From NCBI GenBank assembly GCA_030038715.1, contig JASHSO010000598.1, positions 1 to 11,404 on the forward strand: a stretch of 11,404 nt of DNA, in the 5' to 3' direction. The translations under genes were made by a program, and so were the position numbers. The notes under the pieces were generated by a model that ran no database searches, had not been told where the DNA came from, and saw only the letters and a list, made by a program, of their open reading frames with translations. The stretch's first letter is position 1. Every line of letters begins with the position of its first letter. The stretch is from Streptosporangiaceae bacterium (GTDB taxonomy: Bacteria > Actinomycetota > Actinomycetes > Streptosporangiales > Streptosporangiaceae). Shown one piece after another: positions 6,064 to 11,404 of the stretch.

Positions 6064-7200
6064 ATGACCGTGACCGGCGCCATCTGGCGTGACCAGCTCA
6101 CCGACGAAGAGCGCGCTACGCTCGGCCGCTCCGACGCCGACGTCGCAGGAGCGACTCCTGACGTGCTGGTGATCGGTGGCGGCATCGCCGGGACCTGCAC
6201 CGCTGGCGCATGCAGCCAGGCCGGCCTCGGCGACGTCCTGCTCATCGAGACCGGCCGCCTGGGCACCGGCGCCACCGGAGGCGCCACCGGCCTGCTGATC
6301 CCCGAGCCACATCAGTGGAGCGACCCAGAGCCGTTCGTCGACCTGGAGCGTGCCGGGCTTCAGCGGTGGCGGGAACTGCAAGAGGGCGTTCCCGGCGGGG
6401 TTGGGCTCGTGGAACTCGACTGGATCGGACTGGCGCCGCATGACAGCGGATATGCCGCCCACCAGCCGCGCGCCGTCGAGTGGCTGAACCCGGGCCAGGT
6501 GGCCGAGCTGGTCCCTGGCCTGGCCCGTCCGATGGAGGGTGCCTTGATACGCCGGCAAGGCAGGGTGAATCCGCTGCGCGCGGTCGCCAGGATCGCCGCC
6601 GGGATCCCGGCGGTCGCGACCGGCGTCGCGGCCACCAGCGTCGAGATCGAGGGCGATCGCATCATTCGAGTGGGAACATCGGCGGGGGTGATCAGCCCGG
6701 GCGCCGTCGTCTTCGCGACGGGCAGGCCGCCCGTACTGGACGGCCTGCAGCTTGACATCCCGTCCGAACAGGTCAAGGGACACCTGCTGGTCACCAATCA
6801 GACCGATGTCACGCTGCCGGGGATCGTGGCGCCCCTGGCCACCCAGATCGAGAACCGGCAGCTCCTGGCGGGCGGCACCTTCGACATCGGTGACGAAACT
6901 CCGGTTGTGCGGCGCGACGTCATCGAGTCGATCGCCGAAGGCCTCGCCACAGTGCTCCCGGCTCTGCGCGATGTCGGCATCGCCTATCAGTGGCACTGCT
7001 TCCGGCCCCGGCATCCCGACCGGCGCCCGGTCATCGACAGGGTGCCGGGCCTGGCCAATGCCTGGCTGACCTCTGGTCACTTCCGCACCGGCATCCTCAA
7101 CGCGCCCGTTACAGCCGCGGTCCTGGCAAAGTGGATCCTGGCAGGCGAGCCGCCGGCTGAGGCTGGTAGCTGGTCAGCTACCAGATTCGCCGGGCTGTAA
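6064..7200 (+). CDS. FAD-dependent oxidoreductase, DAO / glycine-oxidase-like family
   Basis: This 378-residue flavoprotein is probably cytoplasmic. A leader of about 30 residues precedes the Rossmann FAD-binding motif [15 protein letters not shown] (33-47), with the acidic end of the second strand in [15 protein letters not shown]. The C-terminal signature [16 protein letters not shown] followed by [12 protein letters not shown] is the typical DAO-family FAD-clasping region, best matching ThiO-like glycine oxidases and related amine oxidases. It therefore likely oxidises a small amine or amino acid with oxygen or another acceptor, but the substrate is not deducible. The ATG (6064-6066) has AGGA 7 nt upstream (6053-6056). 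It is one of only two plus-strand genes, is divergent from mgsA, and its last 27 bp overlap the end of selB on the other strand. No thiamine genes are nearby, so a ThiO role is not supported by context. Confidence 0.88.
   Translation: MTVTGAIWRDQLTDEERATLGRSDADVAGATPDVLVIGGGIAGTCTAGACSQAGLGDVLLIETGRLGTGATGGATGLLIPEPHQWSDPEPFVDLERAGLQRWRELQEGVPGGVGLVELDWIGLAPHDSGYAAHQPRAVEWLNPGQVAELVPGLARPMEGALIRRQGRVNPLRAVARIAAGIPAVATGVAATSVEIEGDRIIRVGTSAGVISPGAVVFATGRPPVLDGLQLDIPSEQVKGHLLVTNQTDVTLPGIVAPLATQIENRQLLAGGTFDIGDETPVVRRDVIESIAEGLATVLPALRDVGIAYQWHCFRPRHPDRRPVIDRVPGLANAWLTSGHFRTGILNAPVTAAVLAKWILAGEPPAEAGSWSATRFAGL
7163..7184. terminator. 9-bp hairpin inside the overlapping 3' ends, candidate bidirectional terminator
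   Basis: CTGGTAGCT (7163-7171) and AGCTACCAG (7176-7184) form a perfect 9-bp stem with a GGTC loop. The selB stop (7174-7176) lies within it and the oxidoreductase stop is 14 bp to its right. Being symmetric, it would appear in both transcripts. It lacks a U-tract on either strand, so termination at this site is an inference. Confidence 0.5.
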
Positions 7201-9093
7201 CGACGCGGCCTCGGCGGCCTGGTCGGCGCGGGCCGCTGCGGTCTGCGCCGGCACGTTTCCCGTTCTTGTCACTCGCCTGTCATCGGCTAGCCGCTCGGTC
7301 ATCCCGGCCCGGTCCAGGTACTCAAGCAGCGGTATCGCGGTCCGCCGGGTCGTGCCGAGCGCCTCGCGCGCCTGGGCGGCGGTGAACGGCTGCTCGAGCT
7401 TGGCCAGGATAGTCGCGGCGGCGACGTCGGCCCCGGGGGCGAGCACGACCTGCTCGCTGATCCGAATCAGCTCCCCGGCGCGAACGGCGGCTGCCAGGCT
7501 GCGGTTGTCGAGGCCGAGGTTGCGCAGCCGTTCGGCGTCTGGCGACATGAACGGAGCGGCGGCCAGATCTGCCCGCAATACCTGCAGTGCGGCCTGCAAC
7601 GGCTCCGGCAGGCCGGGACCCTCGCCCTGGCCGACCTGCTCTGCTATCTGCAACACGCCGCAGGAAACCCGGATCGGAGGCCGGGCCAGCGCCGTAACGA
7701 GCCTCCGGTCTGGCAGTTCGAGCGCCGCCCGGGCAGCATCCACCGTCATCCCAGCCGACAACGGCTCGGCCGCCGCGTGCGTCGCCAGCACCTCTCCAAG
7801 CCGGTCGCTCAGCGAACGCCAGCGCTGCGGGTCGGCCAGCCACTCGCCGGCGACGGGCCTCGGATGGTCGGTCACGCCCATGGCCAGCATCGTGCTCGCC
7901 CGCAGCAGGCCGTGCCGAGCCAGCAGGTTCGCAGCCGTGGGCAGGTCCGGCCAGACAGCAAGCTGCCGCCCGGCTGCCGCAGCCGAGCCGCGCCGTAGCA
8001 GCGCAGGAGGAGCCACGTCGAGTACGACCGCGCCGGCCACCGCAGGCCCGCGTTCGTCCCGACGGCTGCCAGGATCGCGCAGCAGCACTCGGTCACCCAC
8101 ATGCAGCGGCAGCGGGTCTTGCAACGTCAACCGGGCGAGAGCGGGCGAGAGCGGCCGCACCCGTGCCAGGCCGCGTGCCGAGCCCACGTGCAGCGTGACG
8201 GTCCGCGGCAGCCCGGCCACAGTCTGCGGGTCGGCCGCTGACGCGCCGGTCAGCTCCGCCGCCGAGCGCGGCCGCGCCACGATCCTGACGTCGACCACGT
8301 CTGTGAGCGTCCAGCGGCCAGCCTGCACCAGCGCCATTCCCCGGCGCAGCGCGTCCTTGGTGATCCCACGCAGGTTCAGCGCTACCCGCGCCGTCCCCGA
8401 TGCAGATTCCGCCGACTGGCCAAGCAACTGGAGTTCGCGGATGCGCACCGGCCGCATCGCCGGAGTCACCACGAGCTCGTCGCCGCGATGGACGGTGCCG
8501 GCGGGCAGCGTACCGGTCACGACTGTGCCACTGCCGGTCATGCTGAACGCCCGGTCTATCCAGATCCGCACCGCAGCCCCGGGATCGGGAGCGGGCAGTG
8601 TCTGCGCGAGCTTGTCCAGTTCGGTCTTGAGCTCACTGATGCCAGCGCCCGTCACCGCGCTGACGGCCACCGCGGGAAGCATGCCGAGACTGGTAGGCGC
8701 TATCCGCTCGGCCGCCTGCGCCATAGCGGTCGCCGGATCGGCCAGGTCGCTCTTCGACACGACCAGCAGCCCGCTGCGAATGCCCAGTGCATCGACGACC
8801 GCCAGGTGCTCGGCCGACTGGGGCATCCAGCCTTCGTCGGCCGCGACGACGAACACCACAGCGGTCACCGGGCCGGCTCCGGCCAGCATGTTCGTGACGA
8901 AGCGCTCGTGCCCTGGTACGTCGACGAACGCCATCTGCTCGCCCGACGGCAGGGTCAGCCAGCCGAATCCGAGGTCGATCGTCATCCCCCGGCGGCGTTC
9001 TTCGGCCCACCTGTCCGGCTCCATACCGGTGAGCGCACGGATCAGCGCCGACTTGCCGTGGTCCACGTGCCCGGCTGTCACCACGACGTGCAT
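7174..9093 (-). CDS. selB: Selenocysteine-specific translation elongation factor SelB
   Basis: SelB carries Sec-tRNA(Sec) to ribosomes at UGA codons that are followed by a SECIS hairpin. The protein has 639 residues (E. coli 614). The GTPase domain is intact: G1 GHVDHGKS (8-15), G2 threonine T38 in [13 protein letters not shown]3 DVPGHE (58-63) and G4 SKSD (113-116, in place of NKxD, a variation often seen in SelB). EF-Tu-like beta-barrel domains follow (for example [10 protein letters not shown] and GDELVVTP). The C-terminal third holds the winged helices that bind SECIS, ending with [20 protein letters not shown] and RRVTRTG. The last 27 or so residues are an Ala-rich tail with no family counterpart. 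The start ATG lies 23 nt after the selA stop, with GGGGTGAG upstream, so selAB form an operon. Confidence 0.96.
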   Translation of the reverse strand: MHVVVTAGHVDHGKSALIRALTGMEPDRWAEERRRGMTIDLGFGWLTLPSGEQMAFVDVPGHERFVTNMLAGAGPVTAVVFVVAADEGWMPQSAEHLAVVDALGIRSGLLVVSKSDLADPATAMAQAAERIAPTSLGMLPAVAVSAVTGAGISELKTELDKLAQTLPAPDPGAAVRIWIDRAFSMTGSGTVVTGTLPAGTVHRGDELVVTPAMRPVRIRELQLLGQSAESASGTARVALNLRGITKDALRRGMALVQAGRWTLTDVVDVRIVARPRSAAELTGASAADPQTVAGLPRTVTLHVGSARGLARVRPLSPALARLTLQDPLPLHVGDRVLLRDPGSRRDERGPAVAGAVVLDVAPPALLRRGSAAAAGRQLAVWPDLPTAANLLARHGLLRASTMLAMGVTDHPRPVAGEWLADPQRWRSLSDRLGEVLATHAAAEPLSAGMTVDAARAALELPDRRLVTALARPPIRVSCGVLQIAEQVGQGEGPGLPEPLQAALQVLRADLAAAPFMSPDAERLRNLGLDNRSLAAAVRAGELIRISEQVVLAPGADVAAATILAKLEQPFTAAQAREALGTTRRTAIPLLEYLDRAGMTERLADDRRVTRTGNVPAQTAAARADQAAEAASLQPGESGS

Positions 9094-9116
9094 GCACTCA
9101 CCCCGAGTTCCCGCCG

Positions 9117-10427
9117 CTAGCCTGCTGCGGCCAGGACCGCAGCGACAAGAACCTCGTCATCGGCGGGCGCGACCGCGATCAGGTCCAGCAGCAGCCTGCC
9201 ATTCTCGACACGCCCCACCACCGCCGGCCGCACGCCGCCGCGCACGGCATCGCCGACGCGCAACGGGTGGGCAAGCCCCTCCGGCAGGCTCACCGCCGCA
9301 CTCGGGATTCCGAGCCCAGGCGCCCCGCCACCGCCGACAGCGGCCTCCGTCTGTTCTACTCGCGCGTCGATGTGAGCATGCGCCAGGTTCCCGGCCATCA
9401 GGAGCGCCCGCTGCCTGAGCGCGGCAGGGTTGGTGGCCAGCGCTTCGGCTACCGGAACCGGCGGGCCGACCAAGGTTGCCTCCAGCGCTGCGACCGCGAG
9501 CTTATCCACCCGAAGCGCCCGCGCAAGCGGATGCCTGGCCAGCCGCGAGATCACGTCGGAGCGGCCGAGCATGAGCCCTGCCTGCGGACCGCCGAGCAGC
9601 TTGTCGCCACTGGCCGTCACCAGCGTCGCACCTGCTTGCAGCCAGCTGGCTGCGTCTGGCTCGTCGGGCAGCGACGGGTGCGGCGCCAGCAGACCCGAGC
9701 CAATGTCGCCGACCACCGGAACGCCGAGCCCGGCGAGGTCCGCGACCGAAGCGCTCGCGGTGAAGCCCTCGATCCTGTAGTTCGACGGGTGAACCTTGAG
9801 GACGAATCCCGTCTGCGGCCCGATGGCGGCTGCATAGTCAGCTGCGCTGGTCCGGTTGGTCGTACCTACCTCGCGGATCCTCGCGCCGGTCGACTCGATC
9901 AGGTCGGGCAGCCGGAACCCATCGCCGATCTCGATGAGCTCGCCACGGCTCACCACAATTTCGGCGCCCTGCGCGAGCGCCGTTGCCGCGAGCACGAGCG
10001 CCGCCGCGTTGTTGTTCACCACGTACACGGCCTCGGCGGCAGGCACCGCGGCGGCTAGAGCAGCCAGCATTCCGCGGCCGCGCCGACCGCGCGAGCCAGC
10101 GGCCAGGTCGAATTCCAGGTCGGTGCATCCGGCGGCCGTCTGGAGCGCGGCCCGCGCAGCCTCCGACAGTGCAGCCCGGCCAAGGTTGGTGTGCAAAAGC
10201 ACGCCGGTCGCGTTGATGACCGGCGTCAGGCTGGCCGCAGTCGGCGGCAGGCTGGCTACTGCGGTGTCGGCCGCCGTGCCCGGCTCGATCTCGCCCGCCC
10301 GCACTAGATCCTGCGCGCGGCGCACCGCAGCCAGTACGATGTCGCGACCGAGTCGTTGCTCGGCTTCGGCCAGCCGCGGGTCTGCCAGCACCGCATCAGT
10401 ACGCGGGGTGAGCCTGCGGACGTCCAC
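9117..10427 (-). CDS. selA: L-seryl-tRNA(Sec) selenium transferase SelA
   Basis: SelA is a PLP enzyme that converts seryl-tRNA(Sec) to selenocysteyl-tRNA(Sec) using selenophosphate. The 436-residue protein is slightly shorter than E. coli SelA (463). An N-terminal tRNA-binding helical part (1-60) precedes [20 protein letters not shown] (69-88). The fold I PLP domain follows, with VNNNAAAL (137-144), [17 protein letters not shown] (160-176) and GTTNRT (188-193). [10 protein letters not shown] lies at 213-222 and GDIGSGLL at 240-247. The PLP lysine is K276 in [14 protein letters not shown]. The GTG start (10425-10427) is supported by AGGTAGGG about 8 nt upstream. selB follows after 23 nt. The tRNA gene selC and the selenophosphate synthetase gene selD are not in the window. 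Confidence 0.97.
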   Translation of the reverse strand: MDVRRLTPRTDAVLADPRLAEAEQRLGRDIVLAAVRRAQDLVRAGEIEPGTAADTAVASLPPTAASLTPVINATGVLLHTNLGRAALSEAARAALQTAAGCTDLEFDLAAGSRGRRGRGMLAALAAAVPAAEAVYVVNNNAAALVLAATALAQGAEIVVSRGELIEIGDGFRLPDLIESTGARIREVGTTNRTSAADYAAAIGPQTGFVLKVHPSNYRIEGFTASASVADLAGLGVPVVGDIGSGLLAPHPSLPDEPDAASWLQAGATLVTASGDKLLGGPQAGLMLGRSDVISRLARHPLARALRVDKLAVAALEATLVGPPVPVAEALATNPAALRQRALLMAGNLAHAHIDARVEQTEAAVGGGGAPGLGIPSAAVSLPEGLAHPLRVGDAVRGGVRPAVVGRVENGRLLLDLIAVAPADDEVLVAAVLAAAG

Positions 10428-10581
10428 GAGCGCGACCCTACCTGCACCGCGGCGCAGGCAGACATGGCCTGAAGCCCTCTTCTTGACCGATTTACCAGCA
10501 CTTTGCCGAAGGTACGGATCGCCGAGCGCACAGCGTATGCAAGTCTTTAAGCAATCCAGTTCTGTTAGAGAGCAGGCGGTG
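10428..10581. other. Divergent intergenic region between selA and the membrane-protein gene (154 bp)
   Basis: The region is less GC-rich than its surroundings, in keeping with divergent promoters. A plus-strand TTGACC (about 10484) could be a -35, but no fitting -10 lies 16-18 bp on. I searched both strands for tRNA-Sec features, namely a TCA anticodon loop with complementary stems and a T-loop TTCGA-type motif, and did not find them. Confidence 0.5.
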
Positions 10582-11301
10582 ATGAACAGTCACGGCGGTA
10601 TTCCGCGAAGTCGCGGAGCAGTTTGCGGAGTGATACTGGTCCTGCTCGCCCTGTGGGGAGGCCTGGCCCCGTTTGTCGGCCCCTACCTGCACTTCGGCTT
10701 CACGCCGGACAAGGCGTGGGGGTACACCACAGGCAGGCTGTACTACTCCGTAGCGCCGGGTGCGGCCGCGCTGGTGGGCGGGCTGCTGGTGCTGGCGACG
10801 CGCAACCGGGGCGTCGGCGTCATCGGCGGCGTCCTCGCCGCGATCGGCGGTGCCTGGTTCATCGTGGGTGAAGGCATCGTCACTGTCGTGCTGAAGAGGC
10901 CGTCGATCACCGTCGGTACCCCGCTGACCTCGGCCGGAGCCTACTTCGGGCCTACCACAGTCAGGACCTACGCGGAATCGGTCGCGTTCTTTGGCGGACT
11001 CGGCGCACTGACGCTGTTCGTCGCCGCGATAGCGGTAGGACGATTCTCGATGCTCGCCGCCGCCGACCTACCCGACCTGAGCGGCGCGGAAGACTACTAC
11101 GACCCGTTTGCCGCCACCCAGCCGGTCGACCCTGGCACCGGTCAGTTCCCGACGGTCGGGACACAGTTCCCGGGGTCGGACAGCGCGGTCCAGTATCCCA
11201 GCGCGCCAGCCGAGCAGTTCCCGGGGTCGGACAGCACGGTCCAGTATCCCAGCGCGCCAACCGGACAGTTCCCGCGCATCACGCCGCCAGGCAGCCAGTA
11301 A
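10582..11301 (+). CDS. Four-helix membrane protein with C-terminal 17-residue repeats, function unknown
   Basis: This integral membrane protein has 239 residues. Predicted helices are about 13-33, 54-73, 77-103 and 132-153, with a conserved-looking first loop GPYLHFGFTPDKAWGYTTGR (33-52) that is probably extracytoplasmic. After residue 160 the protein is hydrophilic and acidic (DLPDLSGAEDYYDPF). It then becomes Gln/Pro/Ser-rich, with the unit QFPGSDSAVQYPSAPAE at 195-211, repeated with few changes at 212-228, and the start of a third copy at 229. The charge pattern and four helices put both ends in the cytoplasm. The ATG at 10582 has AGG 5 nt upstream; a GTG directly before it (10579) is equally possible. 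It resembles conserved membrane proteins of unknown function in actinobacteria. It is divergent from selA, with no clear functional link. Confidence 0.87.
   Translation: MNSHGGIPRSRGAVCGVILVLLALWGGLAPFVGPYLHFGFTPDKAWGYTTGRLYYSVAPGAAALVGGLLVLATRNRGVGVIGGVLAAIGGAWFIVGEGIVTVVLKRPSITVGTPLTSAGAYFGPTTVRTYAESVAFFGGLGALTLFVAAIAVGRFSMLAAADLPDLSGAEDYYDPFAATQPVDPGTGQFPTVGTQFPGSDSAVQYPSAPAEQFPGSDSTVQYPSAPTGQFPRITPPGSQ
11164..11265 (+). repeat. 51-bp tandem repeat, two copies, in the membrane-protein gene
   Basis: Units start at 11164 and 11215, with a partial third (CAGTTCCCG) at 11266. The copies differ at only a few bases and keep the reading frame (17 codons). The high DNA identity points to recent duplication or recombination rather than old divergence. 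Confidence 0.9.
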
Positions 11302-11404
11302 CTAGTCCGGCGGACTCCCCGACTAACCAGCCCGCCCGACAGCCGACCAGCCCCCGCCCGGGCCCGCTAACCGCCGCCCGGCCAGCCCTCTCACCCGCCC
11401 GCCG
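11302..11404. other. C-rich 3' flank with a weak hairpin
   Basis: Just past the membrane-protein stop, AGTCC (11304-11308) and GGACT (11312-11316) form a 5-bp stem with a GGC triloop. This could be a weak terminator without a U-tract. The rest is C-rich on the plus strand with scattered GCCCG runs to the window edge. No gene is visible. Confidence 0.4.

Noticed and set aside
7352..9418. 688-codon open frame on the plus strand opposite selB
   Set aside because: Its product is Ser/Arg/Ala-rich with no family resemblance, and it lies antisense to a complete, motif-verified selB. Long antisense frames are expected in DNA of this GC content.
10428..10581. Possible tRNA-Sec gene (selC) beside selA
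   Set aside because: On the minus strand a CTTCAGG sequence mimics a TCA anticodon loop, but the flanks do not pair and there is no T-arm or 8-bp acceptor stem. No other spot in the window fits better.
9856..10581. N-terminal extension of the plus-strand membrane protein (frame open from 9856)
   Set aside because: The extension is antisense to selA and Ser/Ala/Arg-rich. The membrane protein has a sensible start and first helix at 10582.

Overview
The window is GC-rich chromosomal DNA (by eye about 70% or more) with GTG starts, GTG/ATG start pairs, purine-rich Shine-Dalgarno sites and Ala/Gly/Arg-rich proteins. This suggests a filamentous or soil actinomycete (Actinomycetota). The exact lineage cannot be fixed from the sequence. 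Eleven protein-coding genes are supported. Nine are on the minus strand and two on the plus strand. No rRNA, tRNA, CRISPR array, transposase or phage gene was seen.

Left part (1-3090): a GC-only tandem repeat (81-bp unit, about 2.6 copies, running off the left edge) abuts the end of a minus-strand drug-exporter operon. In transcription order the operon is a PadR-family regulator (2962-2222), a DrrA-like ABC ATPase (2159-1119) and a DrrB-like ABC-2 permease (1119-220). A perfect palindrome, CGATATATCG, overlaps the likely -10 box upstream of the regulator, which fits PadR autoregulation of an efflux pump.

Middle part (3085-5842): a molybdenum-cofactor block on the minus strand. Radical-SAM MoaA is followed 16 nt later by a MobA-type molybdopterin guanylyltransferase with an unusual Ala/Gly-rich insertion. 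A small DUF6457 protein follows through an ATGA stop/start overlap. Upstream of moaA, behind a strong GC hairpin, lies methylglyoxal synthase (mgsA). A plus-strand FAD-dependent oxidoreductase of the DAO/glycine-oxidase type is divergent from mgsA.

Right part (7174-11301): selA and selB, the selenocysteine synthase and the Sec-specific elongation factor, are on the minus strand. The 3' end of selB overlaps the 3' end of the oxidoreductase gene by 27 bp, and a perfect 9-bp hairpin lies inside the overlap. A four-helix membrane protein with a C-terminal 17-residue tandem repeat is divergent from selA.

How the genes fit together: Mo-cofactor synthesis, guanylation of the cofactor and selenocysteine insertion are the three supplies needed by a Sec-containing, bis-MGD formate dehydrogenase. 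The layout therefore predicts such an enzyme in this genome, possibly close by, although neither it nor selC nor selD is in the window. No clearly new multi-gene system was found. The most unusual points are the 81-bp repeat, the overlapping convergent 3' ends with a shared hairpin, the MobA insertion and the repeat-tailed membrane protein.
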